A stretch of DNA of 64,000 nt from Morinoia aosen. Taxonomy: Eukaryota; Arthropoda; Malacostraca; Amphipoda; Talitridae. Location of the stretch: the NCBI GenBank assembly GCA_030386875.1, contig CM059575.1, forward strand, positions 46,840,859-46,904,858, given 5' to 3'. The position numbers were made by a program, and so were the translations under genes. Below the pieces are notes generated by a model. It saw only the letters and a list, made by a program, of their open reading frames with translations. It searched no databases and was not told the DNA's origin. Below, in pieces: positions 35,775 to 48,000 of this stretch. Positions within the stretch are counted from its first letter, which is position 1. Each line of letters starts with the position of its first letter.

Positions 35775-38700
35775 CGCATGACTGTGTACCGTATACCGCA
35801 TGACTGTGTACCGTATACCGCATGAATATGTACCGTATACCGCACGACTGTGTACCGTATACCGCATGACTGTGTACCGTATACCGCATAACTGTGTACC
35901 GTATACCGCACGACTGTGTACCGTATGCCGCATGACTGTGTACCGTATACCGCACGACTGTGTACCGTATACCGCATGACTGTGTACCGTATACCGCATG
36001 GATGTGTACCGTATACCGCACGGCTGTGTACCGTATACCGCACGACTATGTACCGTATACCACACGACTGTGTACCGTATACCGCACGACCGTGTACCGT
36101 ATACCGCACGACTGTGTACCGTATACCGCACGGCTGTGTACCGTATACCGCACGACTATGTACCGTATACCGCATGACTGTGTACCGTATACCGCACAAA
36201 TATATACCGTATAAGCACGACTCTGTACCGTATACCGTACGGCTGTGTACCGTATACCGCACGGCTGTGTACCGTATACCGCACGGCTGTGTACCGTATA
36301 CCGCACGACTATGTACCGTATACCGCATGACTGTGTACCGTATACCGCACGAATATATACCGTATGAGCACGACTCTGTACCGTATACCGTACGGCTGTG
36401 TACCGTATACCGCACGGCTGTGTACCGTATACCGTACGGCTGTGTACCGTATACCGCACAGCTGTGTACCGTATACCGCATGACTGTGTACCGTATACCG
36501 CACGGCTGTGTACCGTATACCGAACGACCGTGTACCGTATACCGCACGGCTGTGTACCGTATACCGCATGACTGTGTACCGTATACCGCACGGCTGTGTA
36601 CTGTATACCGCACGACCGTGAACCGTATACCGCACGACTGTGTACCGTATACCGCACGGCTGTGTACCGTATACCGCACGAACGTGTACCGTATACCGCA
36701 CGACTGTGTACCGTATACCGCACGGCTGTGTACCGTATACCGCACAACCGTGTACCGTATACCGCACGACTGTGTACCGTATACCGCACGACTGTGTACC
36801 GTATACCGCACGACTGTGTACCGTATACCGCATGACTGTGTACCGTATAGCGCACGGCTGTGTACCGTATACCGCACGGCTGTGAACCGTATACCGCACG
36901 ACCGTGTACCGTATACCGCACGACTGTGTACCGTATACCGCACGGCTGTGTACCGTATACCGCACAACCGTGTACCGTATACCGCACGGCTGTGTACCGT
37001 ATACCGCACGACTGTGTACCGTATACCGCACGACTGTGAACCGTATACCGCACGACCGTGTACCGTATACCGCACGGTTGTGTACCGTATACCGCACGAC
37101 TGTGTACCGTATACCGCACGACTGTGTACCGTATACCGCATGACTGTGTACCGTATACCGCACGACTCTGTACCGTATACCGCACGACTGTGTACCGTAT
37201 ACCGCATGATTGTGTACCGTATACCGCATGGATGTGTACCGTATACCGCACGGCTGTGTACCGTATACCGCACGACTATGTACCGTATACCACACGACTG
37301 TGTACCGTATACCGCACGACCGTGTACCGTATACCGCACGACTGTGTACCGTATACCGCACGGCTGTGTACCGTATACCGCACGACTATGTACCGTATAC
37401 TGCATGACTGTGTACCGTATACCGCACAAATATAAACCGTATAAGCACGACTCTGTACCTTATACCGTACGGCTGTGTACCGTATACCGCACGGCTGTGT
37501 ACCGTATACCGCACGGCTGTGTACCGTATACCGCACGACTATGTACCGTATACCGCATGACTGTGTACCGTATACCGCACGAATATATACCGTATAAGCA
37601 CGACTCTGTACCGTATACCGTACGGCTGTGTACCGTATACCGCACGGCTGTGTACCGTATACCGTACGGCTGTGTACCGTATACCGCACAGCTGTGTACC
37701 GTATACCGCATGACTGTGTACCGTATACCGCACGGCTGTGTACCGTATACCGCACGACCGTGTACCGTATACCGCACGGCTGTGTACCGTATACCGCATG
37801 ACTGTGTACCGTATACCGCACGGCTGTGTACTGTATACCGCACGACCGTGAACCGTATACCGCACGACTGTGTACCGTATACCGCACGACTGTGTACCGT
37901 ATAGCGCACGGCTGTGTACCGTATACCGCACGACTGTGTACCGTATACCGCACGAACGTGTACCGTATACCGCACGACTGTGTACCGTATACCGCACGGC
38001 TGTGTACCCTATACCGCACAACCGTGTACCGTATACCGCACGGCTGTGTACCGTATACCGCACGACTGTGTACCGTATACCGCACGACTGTGTACCGTAT
38101 ACCGCATGACTGTGTACCGTATACCGCACGGCTGTGTACCGTATACCGCACGGCTGTGTACCGTATACCGCACGACCGTGTACCGTATACCGCACGACTG
38201 TGTACCGTATACCGCACGGCTGTGTACCGTATACCGCAAAACCGTGTACCGTATACCGCACGGCTGTCTACCGTATACCGCACGACTGTGTACCGTATAC
38301 CGCATGACTGTGAACCGTATACCGCACGACCGTGTACCGAATACCGCACGGTTGTGTACCGTATACCGCACGACTGTGTACCGTATACCGCACGACTGTG
38401 TACCGTATACCGCATGACTGCGTACCGTATACCGCACGGCTGTGTACCGTATACCGCACGGCTGTGTACCGTATACCGCACGACTATGTACCGTATACCA
38501 CACGACTGTGTACCGTATACCGCACGACCGTGTACCGTATACCGCACGACTGTGTACCGTATACCGCACGGCTGTGTACCGTATACCGCACGACTATGTA
38601 CCGTATACCGCATGACTGTGTACCGTATACCGCACGAATATGTACCGTATACCGCACGACTCTGTACCGTATACCGCACGGCTGTGTACCGTATACCGCA

Positions 38701-41700
38701 TGACTGTGTACCGTATACCGCACGGCTGTGTACCGTATACCGCACGACCGTGTACCGTATACCGCACGGCTGTGTACCGTATACCTCACGGCTGTGTACC
38801 GTATACCTCACGGCTCTGTACGGTATACCTCACGGCTGTGTACCGTATACCGCATGACTGTGTACCGTATACCGCACGAATATGTACCGTATACCGCACT
38901 ACCGTTTACCGTATACATCACGGCTGTGTACCGTATACCTCACGGCTGTGTACCGTATACCTCACGGCTGTGTACCGTATACCTCACGGCTGTGTACCGT
39001 ATACCGCACGACTGTGTACCGTATACCGCACGACCGTGTACCGTATACCGCACGACTGTGTACCGTATACCGCATGACTGTGTACCGTATACCGCACGGC
39101 TGTGTACTGTATACCGCACGACCGTGTACCGTATACCGCACGGCTGTGTACCGTATACCGCATGACTGTGTACCGTATACCGCACGGCTGTGTACTGTAT
39201 ACCGCACGACCGTGTACCGTATACCGCACGACTGTGTACCGTATACCGCACGACGGTGTACCGTATAGCGCACGGCTGTGTACGGTATACCGCACGACTG
39301 TGTACCGTATACCGCACGACTATGTACCGTATACCGCACGACTGTGTACCGTATACCGCACGGCTGTGTACCGTATACCGCACAACCGTGTACCGTATAC
39401 CGCACGGCTGTGTACCGTATACCGCACGACTGTGTACCGTATACCGCACGACTGTGTACCGTATACCGCATGACTGTGTACCGTATACCGCACGGCTGTG
39501 TACCGTATACCGCACGGCTGTGTACCGTATACCGCACGACCGTGTACCGTATACCGCACGACTGTGTACCGTATACCGCACGGCTGTGCACCGTATACCG
39601 CAAAACCGTGTACCGTATACCGCACGGCTGTGTACCGTATACCGCACGACTGTGTACCGTATACCGCACGACTGAGTGCCGTATACCGCACGACCGTGTA
39701 CCGTATACCGCACGGCTGTGTACCGTATACCGCACGACTGTGTACCGTATACCGCACGACTGTGTACCGTATACCGCACGACCGTGTACCGTATACCGCA
39801 CGACTGTGTACCGTATACCGCATGACTGTGTACCGTATACCGCACGGCTGTGTACCGTATACCGCACGACCGTGTACCGTATACCGAACGGCTGTGTACC
39901 GTATACCGCATGACTGTGTACCGTATACCGCACGGCTGTGTACTGTATACCGCACGACCGTGTACCGTATACCGCACGACTGTGTACCGTATACCGCACG
40001 ACGGTGTACCGTATAGCGCACGGCTGTGTACGGTATACCGCACGACTGTGTACCGTATACCGCACGACTATGTACCGTATACCGCACGACTGTGTACCGT
40101 ATACCGCATGACTGTGTACCGTATACCGCACGGCTGTGTACCGTATACCGCACGACCGTGTACCGTATACCGCACGGCTGTGTACCGTATACCGCATGAC
40201 TGTGTACCGTATACCGCACGGCTGTGTACTGTATACCGCACGACCGTGTACCGTATACCGCACGACTGTGTACCGTATACCGCACGACGGTGTACCGTAT
40301 AGCGCACGGCTGTGTACGGTATACCGCACGACTGTGTACCGTATACCGCACGACTATGTACCGTATACCGCACGACTGTGTACCGTATACCGCACGGCTG
40401 TGTACCGTATACCGCACAACCGTGTACCGTATACCGCACGGCTGTGTACCGTATACCGCACGACTGTGTACCGTATACCGCACGACTGTGTACCGTATAC
40501 CGCATGACTGTGTACCGTATACCGCACGGCTGTGTACCGTATACCGCACGGCTGTGTACCGTATACCGCACGACCGTGTACCGTATACCGCACGACTGTG
40601 TACCGTATACCGCACGGCTGTGCACCGTATACCGCAAAACCGTGTACCGTATACCGCACGGCTGTGTACCGTATACCGCACGACTGTGTACCGTATACCG
40701 CACGACTGAGTGCCGTATACCGCACGACCGTGTACCGTATACCGCACGGCTGTGTACCGTATACCGCACGACTGTGTACCGTATACCGCACGACTGTGTA
40801 CCGTATACCGCATGACTGTGTACCGTATACCGCACGGCTGTGTACCGTATACCGCACGACTGTGTACCGTATACCGCACGGCTGAGTACCGTATACCGCA
40901 CGAATATGTACCGTATACCACACGACTGTGTACCGTATACCGCACGACTGTGTACCGTATACCGCATGACTGCGTACCGTATACCGCACGGCTGTGTACC
41001 GTATACCGCACGGCTGTGTACCGTATACCGCACGACTATGTACCGTATACCACACGACTGTGTACCGTATACCGCACGACTATGTTTCGTATACCACACG
41101 ACTGTGTACCGTATACCGCACGACTGTGTACCGTATACCGCATGACTGCGTACCGTATACCGCACGGCTGTGTACCGTATACCGCACGGCTGTGTACCGT
41201 ATACCGCACGACTATGTACCGTATACCACACGACTGTGCACCGTATACCGCACGACCGTGTACCGTATACCGCACGACTGTGTACCGTATACCCCACGGC
41301 TGTGTACCGTATACCGCACGACTATGTACCGTATACCGCATGACTCTGTACCGTATACCACACGGCTGTGTACCGTATACCGCATGACTGTGTACCGTAT
41401 ACCGCACGGCTGTGTACCGTATACCGCACGACCGTGTACCGTATACCGCACGGCTGTGTACCGTATACCTCACGGCTGTGTACCGTATACCTCACGGCTC
41501 TGTACGGTATACCTCACGGCTGTGTACCGTATACCGCATGACTGTGTACCGTATACCGCACGAATATGTACCGTATATCGCACTACCGTTTACCGTATTC
41601 ATCACGGCTGTGTACCGTATACCTCACGGCTGTGTACCGTATACCTCACGGCTGTGTACCGTATACCTCACGGCTGTGTACCGTATACCGCACGACTGTG

Positions 41701-43555
41701 TACCGTATACCGCACGACCGTGTACCGTATACCGCACGACTGTGTACCGTATACCGTACGACTGTGTACCGTATACCGCACGACCGTGTACCGTAAACCG
41801 CACGACTGTGTACCGTATACCGCACGGCTGTGTACCGTATACCGCACGACTGTGTACCGTATACCGCATGACTGTGTACCGTATACCTCACGGCTGTGTA
41901 CCGTATACCACACGACCGTGTACCGTATACCGCACGGCTGTGTACCGTATACCGCACGACTATGTACCGCATACCACACGACTGTGTACCGTATACCGCA
42001 CGACCGTGTACCGTATACCTCACGGCTGTGTACCGTATACCGCACGACCGTGTACCGTATACCGCACGGCTGTGTACCGTATACCGCACGACTATGTACC
42101 GTATACCACACGACTGTGTACCGTATACCTCACGACCGTGTACCGTATACCTCACGGCTGTGTACCGTATACCGCACGACCGTGTACCGTATACCGCACG
42201 ACCGTGTACCGTATACCGCACGGCTGTGTACCGTATACCGCACGACTATGTACCGTATACCACACGACTGTGTACCGTATACCGCACGACCGTGTACCGT
42301 ATACCGCACGACCGTGTACCGTATACCGCACGACCGTGTACCGTATACCGCATGGCTGTGTACCTTATACCGCACGACTATGTACCGTATACCACACGAC
42401 CGTGTACCGTATACCGCACGACCGTGTACCGTATACCGCACGGCTGTGTACCGTATACCGCACGATTATGTACCGTATACCGCACGACCGTGTACCGTAC
42501 ACCACACGACCGTGTACCGTATACCACACGACCGTGTACCGTATACCGCATGACTGTGTACCGTATACCGCACGACTGTGTACCGTATACCGCACGACCG
42601 TGTACCGTATACCACACGACTGTGTACCGTATATCGCACGACTCTGTACCGTATACCGCACGACTGTGTACCGTATACCGCACGACCGTGTACCGTATAC
42701 CACACGACTGTGTACCGTATACCGCACGACTGTGTACCGTATACCGCACGACTGTGTACCGTATACCACTCGACCGTGTACCGTATACCGCTCGACCGTG
42801 TACCGTATACCTCACGGCTGTGTACCGTATACCGCACGACTATGTACCGTATACCACACGACTGTGTACCGTATACCGCACGACTGTGTACCGTATACCG
42901 CACGACTGTGTACCGTATACCGCACGACCGTGTACCGTATACCACACGACTGTGTACCGTATACCGCACGGCTGTGTACCGTATACCGCACGGCTGTGTA
43001 CCGTATACCTCACGACTGTGTACCGTATACCGCACGGCTGTGTACCGTATACCACACGGCTGTGTACCGTTTACCGCACGGCTGTGTACCGTATACCGCA
43101 CGGCTGTGTACCGTATACCGCACGGCTGTGTACCGTATACCGCACGGCTGTGTAGCGTATACCGCACGACCGTGTACCGTATACCGCACGGCTGTGAACC
43201 GTATACCACACGGCTGTGTACCGTATACCGCACGGCTGTGTACCGTATACCGCACGGCTGTGTACCGTATACCGCACGGCTGTGTACCGTATACCGCACG
43301 GCTGTGTAGCGTATACCGCACGACCGTGTACCGTATACCACACGGCTGTGTACCGTATACCACACGGCTGAGTACCGTATACCGCACGGCTGTGTACCGT
43401 ATACCGCACGGCTGTGTACCGTATACCGCACGGCTGTGTACCGTATACCGCACGACTGTGTACCGTATACCGCACGACCGTGTATCGTATACCGCACGAC
43501 TGTGTACCGTATACCGCACGACCGTGTACCGTATACCGCACGACCGTGTACCGTA
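35775..43555. repeat. 22-bp satellite array, ~354 copies (7.8 kb), open in six frames
   Basis: The unit starts CGCACGACTGTG and ends with GTATAC. It carries three CpGs and alternates purine and pyrimidine at 18 of 22 steps. Common variants are CGCACGGCTG, CGCATGACTG, CGCACGACCG, CTCACGGCTG and CACACGACTG, plus a rare 21-bp form with AATATA and ATAAGCACG (near 36195, 36348, 37425 and 37578). The consensus has no stop codon in any frame of either strand, so frames of up to ~715 codons run through it (plus: VYRIPHDCVPYTARLC-type; minus: RYTVHSRAVYGTQSC-type). Higher-order duplication is visible. It lies within the host intron, which is transcribed from the minus strand. No start context, domain or splice evidence supports a protein. 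Confidence 0.97.
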
Positions 43556-46429
43556 AGACTGAGTTGATTCAAACGATTGATCATCAAAATACCTAGTAAA
43601 ATTCCCACGATTGAAGTGACACATTGATGTGATGTATTTAGAGTTCAAGTATAGGTGTCAAATTACTTCACTCTGACGCAGGAAATTGGGTTGTGCTAAT
43701 TTTTTTAGTAGTAAATTTTTTTTCCATAAATTAAGAGCAGCCTGAAATGCGTAAATCGTTGACTCTGGAGGAATGCTTCCTCGCAGAGCAGAAGACAGTC
43801 CAGATCTCTGGAAAATACTCGATAACTTGGCAGAAGCAATCTAGAATGCTCAATTATTTATCAACGCCAAGAGCTTAAAGAAAATTAGTGTAAGAGGGGA
43901 AAATAGCTCCATGACGCGAGCCAACATTCATTTCTAAACTGCATTTCTTTGACGAGTGGCAGTGTTTTTTTTTTTGAGTTTTTTATGCTCGCAAAGTAAA
44001 AATATCAAGAATCGCATTTGAAATTGCTGCTATCATGAACGCTTGCCTACAGGGCAGAAGTAAGGTAAATACCGACTTGATATTAGCGCAGCCCCTCACT
44101 GCAGTAGCGCAACTGTTGAAGTTTTGCTCATACCTTTTTTGAGTGGATGCACCAAGCCGACCGATTTCAACATTGCCGCACAAAATATGTATAATGCGAA
44201 CGGATTTGTCTTAACCGAACCTGCAGCGAGTAAGATTATAATGTATTTTCGACGCATAGCAGCTTCTGTGGTAAACTAAGAGTTAAATTTTATCGAGGAA
44301 AATAAGTGGACTCGTTTTTGAAATGAAGATAGTTCAAAGAGCTTGTGTGTGCTCAGAAACATATTCCAACAAAATAAATCTTTAGGCGTATACGGTTTAT
44401 TTCCGTCACTAAAAAATCGGTTGATTGATAGATATGTTGTGGCGATTAAACTACTGTACGTATGCAAAACTGAAATGAAGTACAATGCCGCTTCGTAAAA
44501 TTCATCATGCCTCAGCCAACTTTTATTGGGAACGAAGGAATGTACCAAATTCCAGCTCTCATGTTTCGATAGACTAGTGGATATTTAGCACTGGTATACA
44601 TTCATTGTTTTGTCCGTTAAGTATCGAAGCGCAACTTGTTACACACGTCTTTACATCTCACCTGATTTAGATGCTACACTCCTCGTCCCATCTCGAAAGT
44701 TTCAAGATATATTTCGTCTATGCAAACAGCTCGGTTCTCATTGGAATGAATCTCACTCAGATTTTTTCTCCCTCAGTCAGTTTCTCTCGTCCTTTGAAGC
44801 TACGTCGTTTGTTAGAGTATCAAGCCTCCAGTTCGCTCCAGTTCCCAACTGGCCCCCAGAGAAGCAACTAAAAACAGATTTTGAAAGTCTAAATAGACTG
44901 TGCCTTCAAAATTCTGCAGGATTAAAAATTTACTACTCATTTTATTTGAATGAGATTCTGATTAAATTATTTACTCAGCAATTTGTGAGTCTGGACATCC
45001 TTGAATTTTAAAAACGTAATTTAGGAAGACAGTCTGCCTATTGCAGCGGTGTTTCATTCGACTGACTCCTGTAGACACTCTCCAAGACTTAAAATACATG
45101 GCGGAAAAATATCTCGCGGTGAAGTTAAAAAAGATAAATGTGTAAACATTATGAAGTTTAGCCTGGCATTCAACAGATCTTCTATAAAACCTTTGAAACC
45201 GCGTTTCAGTAAAAAATCTTATTAAACTGCTTAGGCAGATCGAACGTAGTGAAGGGTAGTTTATTCTAACAAACGAACCAAAAACTTGGCTTCAAGGTAA
45301 TAATAATTTATACCTTCTAAAACACCGACGTTTGGCATGCTTGGGAAAGTTGTTCATGTGTGAGTAATCTAAAAGTAGCATTTTAACGTACTATCTCCCA
45401 ATTGTAAAGAGTGTTTCTAAATTGCATAGTTTGATTTGAAATTTCTAATTCATGGCCATCTTTCCATTTTACCTTACAAATCGTAATGGACTTTGTCAAA
45501 AAACAACAACAATGAACTGATGAGATGCTCTCGTAAAAAATCAGATCAAAGAAAATCAGAGAACTTAAGGAAAAATATTATATTTGTACTCCTTTTTTAG
45601 TGCGGGGGTCTTACATTCGAAAGTTGAGTAATTTTATCGACGTCAAGCAGCTAAAAGCTGTTCTAATAAAATTAATTGTACCTGCACTTGAGATAAAAAT
45701 TCGTTTCAATATGGTTCTAACAATGGCTTAAAATGTTATAGATATATTTTTTAGGTATGCCACTTTTAAAGGTGAAATGTCGTCTGTTCCAGACACTCGG
45801 AGCAATATTTAAGGCTGGCGTGCTCATTTCTAAGCCGAGCGTGAAACCGGCATACGTCCAGTTTTACGGTCAGCAGACTTATGGAAAGTGTTTAGGATAT
45901 TAGGTTTTGCCAGTGCCTCAAGGAAGAGGCAATCTTACTAGTGCTGATGCAAATTCCATATCGCTTCTCTAGACTGATCGCTGCTCTCCTCGTACCTTGA
46001 AGTTTACAATATGAGTGACAAAAATTGATGAAGTTCAACGCAGTAATTTGTTTAGAAATACATCGTTTGAGCTATGACTACTTTTAGCACTAATTGAACA
46101 TTGAGGAGACGTTTATCATAAGACGAAAAATGTTTCTTCAGTCAGAGTAGGCGTGCAGGAGGAGTTCATACACGATGAAGCAAATGAGCTAAAATCACAG
46201 CAAAAATCCTTACGTGCAACTTACGAGATGATTTTCGAGTTCATTTATAACGATCAGCGTGAAGCTAAGGGTAACATTCGAGCTTTTTTAGGGTTAGGGA
46301 GACTTCGGTTAGGGAGAATTCAACTAATAATCTAATTTAACTATTTTAATCAATGAATAGGTTCTACTAGGAATTTAAAAACGAATAAAGTGCTAGGCAT
46401 TGTAATCATTTTTAATACAGATTTCAAAA
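43556..46429. other. Intron DNA between the satellite and the older Penelope pair
   Basis: No supportable gene. A 133-codon plus-strand frame at 44610-45011 has no recognisable domain. TTAGGG occurs twice in a row at 46288-46299 and once more ~10 bp later, too few for a telomeric tract. Confidence 0.5.
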
Positions 46430-46925
46430 ATTGTTAATTTATAATCATTACATAGCTTTAGTTTTATAAAACGTTTAGAAGTTCCGATCCATCTTCAGTT
46501 AGTAGCTTTCAAATATTGAAAATAAAGAAAAAACACTTATTTTATATAATACATGAACACAAGAAAATTTACGAGTAAATTTGCAAAGGATATGAACTAT
46601 TTGTGTTATTAAGAACCGGTTTTTCTTTGAAAATATAGAGATTCTAGAATGCGTAAATCTAAATCATTAGATGCTGTGCGTATAATAGAAAAATTGTCCT
46701 TTGCTATAGACAGTAGTCACAATACTGCTCGCTGTGAAGGCGGATAGATGAATGAGGCGGTTGGGTCAGAGGTCTTCCGCTACGGTAGCCAACTCCACGG
46801 TGTTGGGCAATCCTAATATAGAATGGCAAAGTCGTCATGTCGACATAGCCAGATGTTCATTGTTCACAACTAAACTTATACACAATGGATGCCCGCTTCC
46901 GTTTGGGAATCGTGTACTTGTAGCT
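46430..46925 (-). mobile_element. Old Penelope-like 3' fragment, left arm of an inverted pair
   Basis: The reverse complement aligns over most of its length with 47636-48000: shared CTGCTCGCTGTG, GAATGAGGCGGTTGG, AATCCTAATATAGAATG, AACTAAACTTATACACAATG and TATAAAACGTTT. It is the GIY-YIG end plus 3' UTR of a Penelope-like element, degenerate, with its 3' end at the left. The arms are visibly diverged, so this pair is much older than the one at 26516-30038. Confidence 0.7.
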
Positions 46926-47635
46926 AAAAAAACTAATTGTAAGTGAATTAACAGACACACTGCATAGTTTTACGCGAGAAAATGACGTTTGAAATGAAGT
47001 TCCAGACCTTGCGGAATTTTATTAGTATCTCCGAAGTATGGAAAAATGCAATACAGACGTTGCAGTGGTTCTATAAACGCATAGGTAACTTAGTATTTCT
47101 TATCCAGGAATTTTTTAATATGACTATTGAAAGTAGAAAAACAACACCCATTTTTTTCGAAGACGATTTTGTAGGAAAGAAAACTCAACATGTAGATCGA
47201 CGTGATTAGAAGAAATATTGAATGCACGACTCAATCCTTTTTGTGTGGTATTAATTTTGAATCTATAGTTACACAAACTAAAAAGCTCAAATCCAAACCA
47301 ATGAACGTAGCTTTCGGAAAGACAGATGAATTGAACGTAGGGCCATTTTCAGTAATAATTTTTGAGTACAAAAAGATAAACTATTATTTTTCCCAATTTC
47401 AACGGTGAATTTTGTAGACGAGTACTTAAAATTCAAATAACCTTTGAACAAGGGTGCATAACAAAGATGCTTAAACAAAAGAAACGGATTTTCGATATAT
47501 CTGCGAAAGAATTCAGGCTTAAAATCTATGGAACGATTTTCGCGAGATCTGTAAATTCTTTTTAAACGTTATTTTCCAACCGTAAAACTATGTATTGCGT
47601 CTAATAATTCACTGGAAGTTGGCTCTTTTTCGTTA
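46926..47635. other. Spacer between the arms of the older Penelope pair
   Basis: About 700 bp not matched between the arms. Short frames on both strands (46982-47209, 47202-47408, 47287-47478) show no recognisable RT motif, so I cannot say whether it is element interior or host DNA. Confidence 0.4.
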
Positions 47636-48000
47636 CTATAGGACGTGATTCCTAAGCGGATGCAGCCATCCATTGTGTATAAGTTTAGTTGTGTGCAGTG
47701 TACTTCTGGCTATGTTGCCCTGACGACTTTGCATTCTATATTAGGATTGACCATCACAGTCAAGTCAGGTACCAAAGCGAAAAACCTCTGATCCAACCGC
47801 CTCATTCATACGCTTACACAGCGAGCAGTGTTGTGGCTATATAGCAGAAGACAATTTTCATTTTACGATTATACTTCTTCCATTTTTTACGACTGATTTT
47901 TTCTGTATTTTCAATCTGTCAGACTGTTGACTGAAGGTGAAGCAGGCCTCCGAAACGTTTTATATGAATGACACTATGGACTTACTTTAAATTCATATTT
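47636..48000 (+). mobile_element. Old Penelope-like 3' fragment, right arm of an inverted pair
   Basis: The plus strand reads IVYKFSCVQCTSGYVALTTL, matching the start of a Penelope GIY-YIG nuclease (VVYSHSCARCGASEYVGSTS in the young pair), then after a frame change PPHSYAYTASS (compare APSHSAIRAHA). The 3' UTR has CTGAAGG, a short stem and CCGAAACGTTTTATATGA. The fragment is non-functional and 5'-truncated. It mirrors 46430-46925 across a ~700-bp spacer with 3' ends outward. Confidence 0.8.
47931..47957 (+). ncRNA. Hammerhead-like motif in the older Penelope fragment
   Basis: CTGA, an AGG...CCT stem, then CCGAAACG, at the position expected in a Penelope 3' UTR. The usual CUGAUGA core is CTGAAGG here, so it is at best a decayed ribozyme. 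A corresponding degenerate stretch is in the left arm near 46475. Confidence 0.35.

Noticed and set aside
35916-37904. A 662-codon plus-strand frame, and dozens like it, across 35775-43555
   Set aside because: It is a by-product of a stop-free 22-bp tandem repeat. All six readings look alike, there is no non-repetitive domain, and starts are arbitrary.
44610-45011. 133-codon plus-strand frame in intron 5
   Set aside because: No recognisable family and not in phase with a splice site usable by the host gene on the other strand.
46288-46320. TTAGGGTTAGGG and a third TTAGGG
   Set aside because: Only three units, not contiguous; too few for an interstitial telomere tract, and most arthropods use TTAGG.
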